A DNA stretch of 64,000 nucleotides from positions 19,571-83,570 of the forward strand of contig JBJHBI010000008.1 of NCBI GenBank assembly GCA_050485405.1, in the 5' to 3' direction. Both the position numbers and the translations under genes were made by a program. Below, piece after piece: positions 1 to 9,150 of the stretch. The DNA comes from Saliniramus sp050485405 (GTDB lineage: Bacteria > Pseudomonadota > Alphaproteobacteria > Rhizobiales > Beijerinckiaceae). Within the stretch, counting starts at the first letter, position 1, and every line of letters begins with the position of its first letter. The notes below the pieces were generated by a model. That model did not search any database. It had not been told where the DNA came from and saw only the letters and a list, made by a program, of their open reading frames with translations.

Positions 1-171
1 AACAGCGTCTTCCTCATCGTCGATGACCGCCTGCAACGCGTCCCGGTGACGGTGCGTGCCTTCGCGGCGGAAGGCGTGATCGTCGACGGCGAGATACCCG
101 CCGGCGCCATGGTGCTCGCCTCGCGTCTCGGTGCGGCGGCGAACGGGCAACTCGTCGAGGTGCGTCAGTGA
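1..171 (+). CDS. RND efflux periplasmic adaptor subunit (3' fragment)
   Basis: Only the last 56 codons lie in the window, in the frame starting at base 1 and ending in TGA at 169-171. The fragment reads as a small beta-rich C-terminal domain (alternating hydrophobic stretches around VPVTVRAF and GAMVLASRL), as in the membrane-proximal domain of HlyD/AcrA-type adaptors. Adaptors of this family link an inner-membrane RND pump to an outer-membrane channel. The stop codon overlaps the GTG start of the RND permease by four bases, so the two are translationally coupled; that context is the main support for the call. Substrate unknown. Confidence 0.7.
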   Translation, partial: NSVFLIVDDRLQRVPVTVRAFAAEGVIVDGEIPAGAMVLASRLGAAANGQLVEVRQ

Positions 172-3100
172 GCGGCGGTTTCCTCCAGAGCATCATCCGC
201 GGCTTCCTGCATCACCGTATCGCGGCGAACCTGCTCGCGCTCTCGGTCTGCCTGCTCGGCCTGCTCGCGGTGAGCCGGCTGAACACCCAGTTCTTTCCCA
301 CGGTCCAGATCCCGACGATCTTCGTGACGGTGGCCTGGCAGGGGGCGAGCCCGGACGATATCTCCACCGGCATCCTCGACGTGATGGAGCCCGAACTGCG
401 CTTCATCGACCGGGTCGACAACATCTCCTCCTACGCCGTGGAGGGTTCGGCGCGCATCGTTATCGAATTCGAGGAGAGCGCCGACATGACCAAGGCTTTA
501 TCCGATGTCGAACAGGCGGTGGCGGGGATCACGACCCTGCCCAGTGCCGCCGAGAGCCCCGTGATCACCCGGGTGGAATTCTTCGAGACCGTGGCGATGC
601 TCGCCATCTACGGCGATCTCGAAGAGCGTGCCTTGCAGGAGGTCGCGCGCGAGGCGCGGGATGGTTTCCTCAATGCGGGTATCGACAAGATCACCTTCGT
701 CGGCAAACGGCCGCGCGAAGTCTGGGTCGACACGGATTCGCGCGAATTGCGCCGGCTCGGGCTGACGGCCGACGACGTCTCGCGCCGCGTCGCGGCGGTC
801 AACCAGAACCAGCCTCTGGGCAATCTCGAGGGCGGGGCGGAGCGCACGCTGCGTACGCTGTCGCGGACCGACAGGCCGGAAGGTATCGGCGCCATCGAAG
901 TTCGTGCGGGGCCGGGCGGCGAACGCGTGCTCGTGCGCGACATCGCCGAGGTCCGCGGCGCCATGCGCGAGGGCGGCGTGCGGCTGTTCCGCAACGGACA
1001 GCCCGCCATCCTGCTCGATATCCAGCGCGCGGCGAGTGCCGATACGCTGCAATCGATGAACATCACGCGCGACTATGTGGAGACGCTGCGCGCGGGCCTG
1101 CCGCCCAACGTCACGGCGGAATTGTTCGACGTGCGCGCCGAGGTGGTCGACCAGCGCATTGCCACGTTGAGTTCGAACGCGCTGATGGGCATGGCCATCA
1201 TCGTGCTGGTCTTGCTGCTGTTTCTCAATACGCGCGTCGCGCTGTGGGTCGCGGCGGGCATTCCGGTGGCATTGCTCGCCACCTTCGTGCTGATGTGGGC
1301 GACGGGGCAGACGATCGACGCGATTTCGCTGCTCGGGCTGATCCTGGTGCTGGGTATTCTCGTCGATGATGCGATCATCGTGGGCGAACACGCGGTGACG
1401 CTGCACGAGCAGGGCAAATCGCCGATGGAAGCCGCCGAAGGCGCGGCCATGCGCATGCTCGTTCCGGTCATCGCGGCGACGACGACGACGCAGGCCGCGT
1501 TCCTGCCCGTCTTCATGATTTCCGGCGTGGTCGGGCAGATCATCATGGCGATCCCGCTGGTCGTGGTGGTGGCGCTGGCGGCCGCGCTGCTGGAGAGCTT
1601 CATCGTGCTGCCGACGCATCTGCGTCATGCCCTGACGGCGCAGGAGCGCGCCCGGGCGAGGCCCGACGGCTGGTGGACGCGTATCCGCAAGGGCATGGAG
1701 CGCGGCGTCGACCGTTTCCGCAACGGCCCGGTGCAGCGGCTGGCGCTCGTGGCGGTACGCTGGCGTTATTCGACGCTCGCCCTTGCCGTGGGCGGCCTGA
1801 TCCTGGCCGTGGGGCTGATCGCGGGCGGGCGCGTGCAATTCACTTTCTTCCCCACGCCCGAAGCCGAATTCATCAGTGCCGAGATCCGTTTCGCGCCCGG
1901 CCTGTCCGACGATCAGATGCTCTCGCATCTGCGCAGTCTCGAAACTGCGATCGAGGCGACGGACGAGCGGCTCGCGCAGGAATACGGCGCGGGGGTCATC
2001 GTCTTCCACTTCGCCCGTCTCGGCCAGGCGGGGCAGGATCGCGGCTCCAACCTCGCCATGATCGAGCTCCAGCTCACGCCGGGCGAGGAACGCGAGGTGC
2101 GCACGCCCCAGGTGATCAGCTATCTGCGCGAGGGCATGCCGGCCCTGTCGGGGCTCGACGAATTCTCGATCGGTGCGCGCGCCGCAGGTCCGCCGGGTGC
2201 CGATGTCGATATCCGCCTCACGGGTGCCGATCTCCTCACCCTCAAGGCCGCAGCCGACGAACTCAAGGACCGCCTCGCGGATTATCCGGCGGCGTCCGGC
2301 ATCAAGGACGATACGCCGCTCGGCAAGAACGAACTCATCCTGCGCCAGACCCCGCGCGGCATGGCGCTGGGCATCGATCCGGAGGTCATCGCCTCCCAGG
2401 TCCGCGCCGCCTATCAGGGTATCGTGGCGATGCGCTTCGCCGCCGGCGACGAGGAGGTCACGATCCGCGTGCGCCAGCCCGACCGGATCGGCGACATTGC
2501 CGGCCTGCTCGACATGACGCTGCGCGCGCCCGGTGGCGCCATGGTGCGGCTGGGGGACGTCGTCGCGATCGAGGAGCGCGAGGCTTTCGGCCTGATCCAG
2601 CGTCGCGACGGGCAGATCGCCGTGACCGTGACGGCGGACGTCAATTCCGCGATCACGCCTGCCGGGGAGGTCCGTGCTTCCGTCGAGAACGACATCCTTC
2701 CCGAGATCCGCGAGCGTTTCGGCGTGCAGACCCAGAGCGGCGGTCAGGCCGAGACGCAGGGGCGCGCCTTCGCCGATCTGGGCCTCGGCGCCATCATCGC
2801 GCTCGCCGCCATCTACGTGATCCTCGCCCTCGTCTTCCAGAACTGGACACAACCGCTTCTGATCATGTCGATCATTCCCTTCGGCTTCACCGGGGCGGTG
2901 CTCGGCCACTGGCTGCTCGGCTTCCAGTTCGCCTTCCTCTCGATGATCGGCTTGCTCGGGCTCTCTGGCATCCTGGTGAACGGCTCGATCGTGCTGGTCG
3001 ACCGCTATAACGAGCGCGTCCGGCAGGGCGAGGCGCATGAATCGGCGGCGGTGGGCTCCTCCGTCGACCGTTTCCGGGCGGTGCTGCTCACCTCGCTGAC

Positions 3101-3317
3101 GACGGCGGGCGGCATGGCGCCGCTGATCATGGAGCAGAGCCTGCAGGCCCAGTTCCTCATCCCCATCGCCATCACTCTGAGCTTCGGCCTCGCGGTCTCG
3201 GCGCTGGTGATCCTCTTCGTCGTCCCCGCCATGCTCGGCATCGCCGATGATTTCAGCCGGATGAAACGCGGCTATCTCCGCCTCGCCGGCCTGCGTGTGC
3301 GCCCTGTGCGGTATTGA
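168..3317 (+). CDS. RND family efflux transporter permease (AcrB/MexB-like)
   Basis: A 1049-residue inner-membrane proton-driven efflux pump of the hydrophobe/amphiphile efflux type. The N-terminus has the usual first membrane segment (residues about 14-35) followed by a large periplasmic porter domain. A block of membrane segments lies near residues 330-510, with a GILVDDAIIVGE stretch characteristic of RND segment 4, where the proton-relay aspartates sit. A second periplasmic domain and a second membrane block (about 865-1035) follow, matching the internal duplication of RND pumps. Length is normal for the family. The GTG start overlaps the adaptor stop (GTGA), indicating an operon. No outer-membrane factor gene follows, so it either lies upstream or is shared. 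The substrate cannot be deduced. Confidence 0.93.
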   Translation: MSGGFLQSIIRGFLHHRIAANLLALSVCLLGLLAVSRLNTQFFPTVQIPTIFVTVAWQGASPDDISTGILDVMEPELRFIDRVDNISSYAVEGSARIVIEFEESADMTKALSDVEQAVAGITTLPSAAESPVITRVEFFETVAMLAIYGDLEERALQEVAREARDGFLNAGIDKITFVGKRPREVWVDTDSRELRRLGLTADDVSRRVAAVNQNQPLGNLEGGAERTLRTLSRTDRPEGIGAIEVRAGPGGERVLVRDIAEVRGAMREGGVRLFRNGQPAILLDIQRAASADTLQSMNITRDYVETLRAGLPPNVTAELFDVRAEVVDQRIATLSSNALMGMAIIVLVLLLFLNTRVALWVAAGIPVALLATFVLMWATGQTIDAISLLGLILVLGILVDDAIIVGEHAVTLHEQGKSPMEAAEGAAMRMLVPVIAATTTTQAAFLPVFMISGVVGQIIMAIPLVVVVALAAALLESFIVLPTHLRHALTAQERARARPDGWWTRIRKGMERGVDRFRNGPVQRLALVAVRWRYSTLALAVGGLILAVGLIAGGRVQFTFFPTPEAEFISAEIRFAPGLSDDQMLSHLRSLETAIEATDERLAQEYGAGVIVFHFARLGQAGQDRGSNLAMIELQLTPGEEREVRTPQVISYLREGMPALSGLDEFSIGARAAGPPGADVDIRLTGADLLTLKAAADELKDRLADYPAASGIKDDTPLGKNELILRQTPRGMALGIDPEVIASQVRAAYQGIVAMRFAAGDEEVTIRVRQPDRIGDIAGLLDMTLRAPGGAMVRLGDVVAIEEREAFGLIQRRDGQIAVTVTADVNSAITPAGEVRASVENDILPEIRERFGVQTQSGGQAETQGRAFADLGLGAIIALAAIYVILALVFQNWTQPLLIMSIIPFGFTGAVLGHWLLGFQFAFLSMIGLLGLSGILVNGSIVLVDRYNERVRQGEAHESAAVGSSVDRFRAVLLTSLTTAGGMAPLIMEQSLQAQFLIPIAITLSFGLAVSALVILFVVPAMLGIADDFSRMKRGYLRLAGLRVRPVRY

Positions 3318-3494
3318 GGCGAGGCAGGGGGTAGCGTTTTCTTTCCCCGCTTCGATCGTCCTGCCGAACGGAATGCCCGGTCATGCATTGTCTTCCGGGC
3401 GTTTCGTTACGTAAGGAGTTGGCGTAAGCTCTTTCAGCAGTTCTTTGCGCAGCGATGAGCGCCGGTGTTTCGTCGCAATTCTATGGGGGGCCTC

Positions 3495-3836
3495 ATGGGC
3501 AATCTGGATTTCGCCTATCTCTTCACGTCGCCGGACGGGCGCATCGAGCGGCAGCGCTGGTGGATCGGCGTCGCGATCCTGTTCGTCGCCTGGCTTGTTC
3601 TGAACGCGCTGTTCGGGGTGGACGGGCTCGTGCCCTTCGTCCTGAGCATTCTGCTGATGGTCGCGGGCATCATGCTGCACATCAAGCGCTTTCACGATCG
3701 CGACAAATCCGGCTGGTGGGTGCTGATCCTGTTCATACCCCTCATCGGTGTGATCTGGGCGATCGTCGATCTTGGTATTCTGGAGGGCACGCCGGGCGCG
3801 AACCGCTTCGGGCCCGATCCGATCGCCGGAAGATAA
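3495..3836 (+). CDS. DUF805 family small membrane protein
   Basis: About 113 residues with the DUF805 pattern: a short N-terminal segment (GNLDFAYLFTSPDGRI), an aromatic/basic stretch (ERQRWW), then membrane segments, with the typical HIKRFHDRDKSGWW motif between the later two. Function is not established for this family. In-frame starts exist at GTG 3465, ATG 3483 and ATG 3495. I prefer ATG 3495 because a GGGGGG run lies about six bases upstream and because the family usually begins close to this point. It stands alone between the RND permease and the convergent VWA gene. Confidence 0.8.
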   Translation: MGNLDFAYLFTSPDGRIERQRWWIGVAILFVAWLVLNALFGVDGLVPFVLSILLMVAGIMLHIKRFHDRDKSGWWVLILFIPLIGVIWAIVDLGILEGTPGANRFGPDPIAGR

Positions 3837-3853
3837 TTCTCACCGCGCAATCG

Positions 3854-5029
3854 CTACCGCGTCAGCGCGCGCATGGCGTCGTCGAGGCCTTCGACGGTGA
3901 GCGGGAACATGCGTCCTTCCATCAGCTTGCGGATGATGCCGATGGAATGGGTGTAGCCCCAATGTGCTTCGGGAACAGGGTTGAGCCAGACCGCGCGGCG
4001 GAAATGGCCGAGGAGGCGCTCCATCCAGACCTGGCCAGCCTCCTCGTTCCAATGCTCGACGGACCCGCCGGCCATGACGATCTCGTAGGGGCTCATCGAG
4101 GCATCGCCGACGAAGACGACGCGGTAATCCTCGCCATAGGTGCGGATCACGTCGAGGGTCGGGGTGACTTCCGTGCGCCGGCGCCGATTGTCCTTCCACA
4201 CGCCCTCATAGGGGCAATTGTGGAAGTAGAAATGCTCGAAATGCTTGAACTCGGCGCGCGCTGCGGAAAACAGCTCCTCGGCCAGTTCCACGTGCCAGTC
4301 CATCGAGCCGCCGATATCGAGAAAGAGCAGGACCTTGACCGCGTTGCGCCGCTCGGGACGCATCCGCACGTCGAGATAGCCCTTTTCCGCCGTTCCGCGG
4401 ATCGTCCCGTCGAGATCGAGCTCGTCGGCTGCACCGGTGCGGGCGAAGCGGCGCAGGCGGCGTAGAGCGACGCGCAGATTGCGGGTGCCGAGCTCGCGGG
4501 TATCGTCGAGATCGCGGAATTCGCGCTTGTCCCACACCTTCACGGCGCGAAAATTGCGGTTGCCGTCCTGCCCGATGCGGATGCCTTCCGGGTTGTAGCC
4601 ATAAGCGCCGAAGGGGGAGGTGCCGGCGGTGCCGATCCATTTCGATCCGCCCTGGTGGCGCTTCTTCTGCTCTTCCAGCCGCTGCTTCAGCGTCTCGAAC
4701 AGCTTGTCCCAGCCCATCGCCTCGATCTCGCGGCGCTCCTCCTCGCTGAGATGCTTCTCCGCGAGCTTGCGCAGCCACTCCTCCGGGATACCCTGCGCTT
4801 CGAGGGCGTCGCTCATCAGTTCGAGCCCCTCGAAACAGGCGGCGAAAGCGCGGTCGAACCGGTCGAGATGGCGCTCGTCCTTCACCAGAACCGTGCGGGC
4901 GAGATAATAGAAATCCTCGACGCGCTTCTCGGCGAGATCGTGCGACATGGCCTCGATCAGCGAGAGGTGTTCGCGCAGCGAGACCGGGATGCCGGCTTTG
5001 CGCAGGGTGTGAAAGAGATTGAGCAGCAT
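3854..5029 (-). CDS. VWA domain-containing CoxE-like protein
   Basis: A 391-residue cytoplasmic protein with an N-terminal helical region (MLLNLFHTLRKAG, residues 1-150), a charged linker, and a C-terminal von Willebrand A domain. The metal-ion-dependent adhesion site reads LDIGGSMD, a common variant of DxSxS in this family. Relatives (CoxE/DUF58-like VWA proteins) usually work with MoxR-type AAA ATPases in metal-cofactor insertion or complex maturation; no MoxR gene is visible here, so it is probably just outside or elsewhere. The open frame extends upstream to 5455 into non-coding sequence. I start at ATG 5029 because the N-terminus is then family-like and the upstream extension is low-complexity arginine-rich sequence. 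Divergent from the mra cluster. Confidence 0.82.
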   Translation of the reverse strand: MLLNLFHTLRKAGIPVSLREHLSLIEAMSHDLAEKRVEDFYYLARTVLVKDERHLDRFDRAFAACFEGLELMSDALEAQGIPEEWLRKLAEKHLSEEERREIEAMGWDKLFETLKQRLEEQKKRHQGGSKWIGTAGTSPFGAYGYNPEGIRIGQDGNRNFRAVKVWDKREFRDLDDTRELGTRNLRVALRRLRRFARTGAADELDLDGTIRGTAEKGYLDVRMRPERRNAVKVLLFLDIGGSMDWHVELAEELFSAARAEFKHFEHFYFHNCPYEGVWKDNRRRRTEVTPTLDVIRTYGEDYRVVFVGDASMSPYEIVMAGGSVEHWNEEAGQVWMERLLGHFRRAVWLNPVPEAHWGYTHSIGIIRKLMEGRMFPLTVEGLDDAMRALTR

Positions 5030-5241
5030 CCGCGCAGGATCACCGAGCCGAACCGTCCGCGCAAGGGGCAGTGCGCGCGCATCCTGCCAAAGCCTTGCGT
5101 GAACAATCGAAACGGGGGATCGCGCGTCGTGGAATCCGCAAGCCTTCCCGCGCTCGCGTTGACCGATCGTTAACCAAGACGCGCTCTGATGGAGGTCCTG
5201 TGGCAGACGGGGATTCGTCCGTCTGTCGCCCCCGGAATCCG

Positions 5242-5270
5242 TTGACGCCCATAAGAGCCCATGGTATCCC
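5242..5270 (+). promoter_or_regulatory. Predicted promoter of the mraZ-murD operon
   Basis: A -35-like TTGACG (5242-5247) and a weak -10-like TATCCC (5265-5270) are separated by 17 bases. The elements overlap the repeated MraZ operator, which would explain autorepression. Transcription would start near 5277 and leave a leader of roughly 150 bases before mraZ. The -10 is a poor match, so this is an inference from position and spacing. Confidence 0.4.
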
Positions 5271-5281
5271 AAACCATCCCG
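5248..5281 (-). promoter_or_regulatory. MraZ operator: four GGG repeats with 10-bp period
   Basis: On the plus strand CCCA occurs at 5248, 5258 and 5268, and CCCG at 5278. On the minus strand these are three TGGG and one CGGG, each separated by exactly six bases. MraZ is known to bind direct repeats of this kind (TGGG with 10-bp periodicity in E. coli) in front of its own operon. The spacing places all four on one face of the helix. The site sits about 145 bases before mraZ and overlaps the predicted promoter. Confidence 0.72.
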
Positions 5282-5426
5282 TTTTCGGCGCGCAGAGCGA
5301 TGCGTCACGGTCGCGATCAGGACGATCGCGGTCGCGTGTTTCTGCGCACTCCCGGGGCGGGCGGCAAGGCGGACCGTACGGGCGATGTACCCCGTCGGCT
5401 GACCAACGGGGGCTGTGGCACTGACG

Positions 5427-5921
5427 ATGAATCGCTTCGTGTCCAATTTTACCAACCGGTTGGATTCGAAGGGGCGCGTATCGATTCCGGCGACCTTTCG
5501 TGCCGTGCTCGCGCGCGACGGGTTCGAGGGTCTCTACGTGCACCCGGCGCTGGACGCGCCGGCGCTCGATGCCGGGGGCAATGCGCTGCTGGCGGCGATC
5601 GATGCGCTGCTGTGCGGGCTTTCACCCTATTCGGACGAGCACGACCAGCTCTCGACGGCGTTGTTCGGCACGAGCGAGATCCTCAAGGTCGACCAGGAAG
5701 GCCGCGTCATCCTCACGGAGATGGTGAAGGAGCATGCCGGGATCGGCGATCAGGTCACCTTCGTGGGGCTCGGCCAGAAATTCCAGATCTGGGAACCGGA
5801 GCGCTTCCGGGCGCATCTCGATGCGGCGCGCGCGAAAGTACGCGCGCTCAAGCGCGGCATCGGCGCTCCGATCCCGATGAATACGGCTCAGGCCTCGCGG
5901 GCGGAGGCGCGGGAATCATGA
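5427..5921 (+). CDS. mraZ: Transcriptional regulator MraZ
   Basis: First gene of the division and cell-wall cluster. MraZ is an AbrB-fold DNA-binding protein that forms a ring and represses its own operon. The duplicated fold is visible: an N-terminal half with FVSNFTNRLDSKGRVSIPA and a second half with STALFGTSEILKVDQEGRVIL. An in-frame GTG at 5415 would add four residues. I chose ATG 5427 because homologues begin with a residue or two before RFVSN; neither start has a well-placed Shine-Dalgarno. The stop overlaps the rsmH start as ATGA. The repeated operator upstream is the expected autoregulatory target. Confidence 0.93.
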   Translation: MNRFVSNFTNRLDSKGRVSIPATFRAVLARDGFEGLYVHPALDAPALDAGGNALLAAIDALLCGLSPYSDEHDQLSTALFGTSEILKVDQEGRVILTEMVKEHAGIGDQVTFVGLGQKFQIWEPERFRAHLDAARAKVRALKRGIGAPIPMNTAQASRAEARES

Positions 5922-6967
5922 GTGGTCGCGGTGAAGGAAACGATCCTGCCGCAGGCGGACCGGCCCCTCATGTTCCCGTGCTGCTCGCGGAGGTGCTGAG
6001 CGCGCTGAAGGCGACGGAAGGCGGCGTCTTCGTAGACGGCACCTTCGGCGCGGGCGGCTATACCCGCGCGATCCTCGATGCGCATCCGCAGAACCGCGTC
6101 ATCGCCATCGATCGCGATCCTTCTGCCATTGCGGCGGGGCGCGAGATGGTCGCGGCTTATGGCGACCGGCTGCAACTGGTCGAGGGTCGCTTCGGTGATT
6201 GCGCGCAGATCACCCGGGATCTGGGGCTCGCGGGCAAGCTCGACGGTATCGTGCTCGATATCGGCGTCTCCTCGATGCAGATCGACCAGGCTGCGCGCGG
6301 CTTCTCCTTCCGCCTCGACGGCCCGCTCGACATGCGCATGGAAGGGCAGGGCGAGAGTGCCGCCGATCTCGTCAACGAGGCGGACGAGGCGCTTCTGGCC
6401 GACATTATCTATCATTACGGCGAGGAGCGACGTGCCCGCGCCATTGCGCGCGCCGTGATCGAGCGCCGCCGCCGCGCGCCCTTCGAGACCACCCGCGATC
6501 TCGCCGAACTCGTCTCCGGGCTGGTGCGTGCGGAGCCGAACGGCCCGCATCCCGCGACGCGGACCTTTCAGGCTTTGCGCATCGCGGTCAACGACGAACT
6601 CGGCGAACTCGCCCGCGCACTGCATGGCGCCGAGGAGGTACTCACACCGGGCGGGCGGCTCGTGGTCGTGACCTTCCATTCGCTGGAAGACCGCATCGTC
6701 AAGCAATATCTCGCCCAGCGTGCCGGACGCGCCGGCGGCTTCTCGCGCCATGTGCCGGTCGCCGGCCCCGGGCCGCAACCGAGCTTCCGCCTCGTGACGA
6801 AGGGGCCGGTCAAGCCCGGTTCGGCGGAGAACGCGGCCAATCCGCGTGCACGCTCGGCGAAGCTGCGCGCGGGCGAGCGGCTCGACTCGCCGATGCAGCC
6901 GGAATCCGATGCCATCACCACCCTCGCGAGCTTGCCGCGCACGGCCCGGGAAAGGGGACGGCGATGA
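5918..6967 (+). CDS. rsmH: 16S rRNA (cytosine(1402)-N(4))-methyltransferase RsmH
   Basis: A 349-residue SAM-dependent methyltransferase that N4-methylates C1402 of 16S rRNA. The start of the fold is HVPVLLAEVLSAL, followed by the SAM-binding GTFGAGGYT. LDIGVSSMQID and the conserved RTFQALRIAVNDEL and TFHSLEDRIVKQ stretches follow, all diagnostic for RsmH. Length is normal. ATG 5918 overlaps the mraZ stop, and the gene's own stop overlaps the ftsL start (both ATGA), so translation is coupled along the operon. Confidence 0.96.
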   Translation: MSGRGEGNDPAAGGPAPHVPVLLAEVLSALKATEGGVFVDGTFGAGGYTRAILDAHPQNRVIAIDRDPSAIAAGREMVAAYGDRLQLVEGRFGDCAQITRDLGLAGKLDGIVLDIGVSSMQIDQAARGFSFRLDGPLDMRMEGQGESAADLVNEADEALLADIIYHYGEERRARAIARAVIERRRRAPFETTRDLAELVSGLVRAEPNGPHPATRTFQALRIAVNDELGELARALHGAEEVLTPGGRLVVVTFHSLEDRIVKQYLAQRAGRAGGFSRHVPVAGPGPQPSFRLVTKGPVKPGSAENAANPRARSAKLRAGERLDSPMQPESDAITTLASLPRTARERGRR

Positions 6968-7365
6968 TCCGTCTGAGCCATATCGTCGCCATCGCGGCAC
7001 TGATCGGATCGGCGGGCTACGCCTATTCGATCAAATACGAAGCGATCGTCCAGGCCGAACATCTCGCGCGCCTCCAGGCGGAGGTCGATCGCGAACGTGC
7101 GGCCATCGCGGTCCTGCGCGCGGAATGGACGCTTCTGAACCGCCCCGACCGGGTTCAGGCGCTCGCCGACCGCCATCTCGACGACATCGTCGCGATGGAT
7201 CCGCGCCGCCTCACGCGTTTCTCGGATCTGCCCGCGCGCGGTGAGCGCGACGACGGCATCGCCCGCAAGCTGGAAGCGCTCGGCCTCGCCGCGCCGACGG
7301 CGACGCCCGGCCAGACGGCGCGTCCTGCGGCCTCCACCCCCACCACCACCGGCTCGACGAGGTGA
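6964..7365 (+). CDS. ftsL: Cell division protein FtsL
   Basis: A 133-residue bitopic membrane protein in the invariant position between rsmH and ftsI. Residues 6-24 form the single membrane segment, followed by a periplasmic coiled-coil heptad region (about 30-62, EAIVQAEHLARLQAEVDRER). The tail is low-complexity and rich in Ala, Thr and Pro. FtsL works with FtsB and FtsQ to activate septal peptidoglycan synthesis by FtsW/FtsI. Sequence conservation in FtsL is low, so the call rests on topology and synteny. ATGA overlap with rsmH. Its stop lies next to a GAGGTGA that serves as the ftsI ribosome-binding site. Confidence 0.88.
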   Translation: MIRLSHIVAIAALIGSAGYAYSIKYEAIVQAEHLARLQAEVDRERAAIAVLRAEWTLLNRPDRVQALADRHLDDIVAMDPRRLTRFSDLPARGERDDGIARKLEALGLAAPTATPGQTARPAASTPTTTGSTR

Positions 7366-7371
7366 CGCCCC

Positions 7372-9150
7372 GTGTCCACGCCCGATCGTGACCAGACCGA
7401 AACCGAGGGACACACCGACGAAGCGCAAAAGCGCGGCCTGTTCGGCGGTTTCGTGGCGGCCTTGCGCGAATTGTTTCGTCTGCGCGGCGACAAGGGGCGC
7501 GCGCGGATCGGCCTTGCGGCCTTCGCCTTCGCGATCCTATTCGCCGCCCTTGCGGGGCGCCTCGTCCAACTCGGCCTCGATACGGGGGGCGAGGAGACCA
7601 TTCGGCGCGCTTCCGCTTCGTCACTGGGGACCGCGCGGCCTGATATTCTCGACCGCAACGGCGAAGTGCTCGCGACCGACGTGATGAGCTACTCGGTCTT
7701 CGCCGAGCCGCGCAACATCATCGATCCCGACGAGGCGACCGAACTTCTCACCGCCGTCTTCCCGGATATCGACGCAAGGCGACTGCGCGACAGGTTGAGC
7801 ACCAATCGCGGATTCATCTGGGTCAAGCGCGAGATCTCGCCGCGTCAGCGCGCGGAAGTCCACCGGCTCGGCATTCCCGGCGTCGGCTTCCTGCCCGAGC
7901 ACAAGCGCGTCTATCCCAACGGCGTCGCGGCGGCACATGTGCTGGGCTATGCCAATGTGGACAACGAAGGCATTGCCGGTATCGAGAAATGGATCGACGG
8001 GCAGGGCCTTCAGGATCTGGAGGGCGTCGGCCTGCTCAAGAGTGCCGCCGATCTCGCGCCCGTCGAGCTCTCGGTCGATCTGCGCGTCCAGCACGCGATG
8101 CGCGACGAATTGCTCAAGGCGATGGAGGAATTCCGCGCCATCGCGGCGGCGGGTCTCGTCCTCGACGTGCGCACGGGCGAGGTGGTGGCGCTGGTCTCGC
8201 TGCCTGATTTCGACCCCAACAATCCGGTCGATGCGCAGAAGGACGAGAACATCAACCGCATCAATGTCGGTGTCTACGAGATGGGCTCGACCCTCAAGGC
8301 GCTGACCGTGGCGATGGCGCTCGATTCGGGCAAGTTCAACATCAATTCCACGTTCGACGCCCGCGCACCGCTGCAATTCGGGCGTCAGCGCATCCGCGAT
8401 TATCGCGGTCAGAACCGGGTTCTGAACGTGCCGGAAGTCTTCGTGCACTCCTCCAATATCGGCACCGCGCGCATGGCCCTGCAGCTCGGCGTCGACCATC
8501 ACCGCGAGTTCCTGCGCCGCACCGGCCAGCTCGAGCGCCTGCGCACGGAGCTTCCCGAGAATGCCGCGCCGCTGGTGCCGCGCCGCTGGGGCGAGATCAA
8601 CACCGCGACGATCGCTTTCGGCCACGGTCTCGCCGTCGCGCCGCTCCAGTCGGCAATGGCGACGGCCGCTCTGGTGAATGGCGGCTACATGATCCCGCCG
8701 ACCTTCCTCAAGCGCTCGGAAGACGAGGCGCGCCGTCACGCCACCCGGGTGATCAGCGAGGAGACCAGCGAGGCGATGCGCTACATGATGCGCCTCAACG
8801 CCGAACGCGGCTCCGCCGGCAATTCCTCGGTGGCGGGATTTTACGTCGGCGGCAAGACGGGCAGCGCGCAGAAGGTCGTGAACGGTCGCTATGTCGAGGG
8901 TCTTCTGCTGACGACGTTCTTCGCCGTCGCACCGGCGGATGATCCGCGCTACCTGTTCCTCACCATTCTCGACGAGCCGAAGGCGACACCACGCACGCAC
9001 GGCTTCAACACGGCGGGCTGGAACGCGGCGCCGACCACGGGCAAGATCATCAAGCGCACGGCGCACTTGCTCGACATCCCGCCACGGTTTAACCCTCCCG
9101 AACAGCCCTTCCCGTTGATGACCCGGTTGGGGGCCTGGGGTACGCAATGA
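7372..9150 (+). CDS. ftsI: Peptidoglycan D,D-transpeptidase FtsI (PBP3)
   Basis: A 592-residue class B penicillin-binding protein that crosslinks septal peptidoglycan. After a cytoplasmic tail of about 45 residues comes one membrane anchor, then the pedestal domain (LDRNGEVLATD) and the transpeptidase domain. The active-site motifs are present: STLK with the nucleophile at Ser306, SSN at 360-362 and KTG at 495-497. The GTG start at 7372 follows GAGGTGA by eight bases. The stop overlaps the murE start (ATGA). It is expected to act with FtsW, whose gene does not follow murD here. Confidence 0.96.
   Translation: MSTPDRDQTETEGHTDEAQKRGLFGGFVAALRELFRLRGDKGRARIGLAAFAFAILFAALAGRLVQLGLDTGGEETIRRASASSLGTARPDILDRNGEVLATDVMSYSVFAEPRNIIDPDEATELLTAVFPDIDARRLRDRLSTNRGFIWVKREISPRQRAEVHRLGIPGVGFLPEHKRVYPNGVAAAHVLGYANVDNEGIAGIEKWIDGQGLQDLEGVGLLKSAADLAPVELSVDLRVQHAMRDELLKAMEEFRAIAAAGLVLDVRTGEVVALVSLPDFDPNNPVDAQKDENINRINVGVYEMGSTLKALTVAMALDSGKFNINSTFDARAPLQFGRQRIRDYRGQNRVLNVPEVFVHSSNIGTARMALQLGVDHHREFLRRTGQLERLRTELPENAAPLVPRRWGEINTATIAFGHGLAVAPLQSAMATAALVNGGYMIPPTFLKRSEDEARRHATRVISEETSEAMRYMMRLNAERGSAGNSSVAGFYVGGKTGSAQKVVNGRYVEGLLLTTFFAVAPADDPRYLFLTILDEPKATPRTHGFNTAGWNAAPTTGKIIKRTAHLLDIPPRFNPPEQPFPLMTRLGAWGTQ

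Noticed and set aside
498..3038. 846-residue minus-strand reading frame opposite the RND permease
   Set aside because: It is the antisense shadow of a GC-rich gene: the product is a low-complexity His/Asp/Arg-rich chain. Similar long shadows opposite nrdJ (53558-56959) and carB (59985-62933) were rejected for the same reason.
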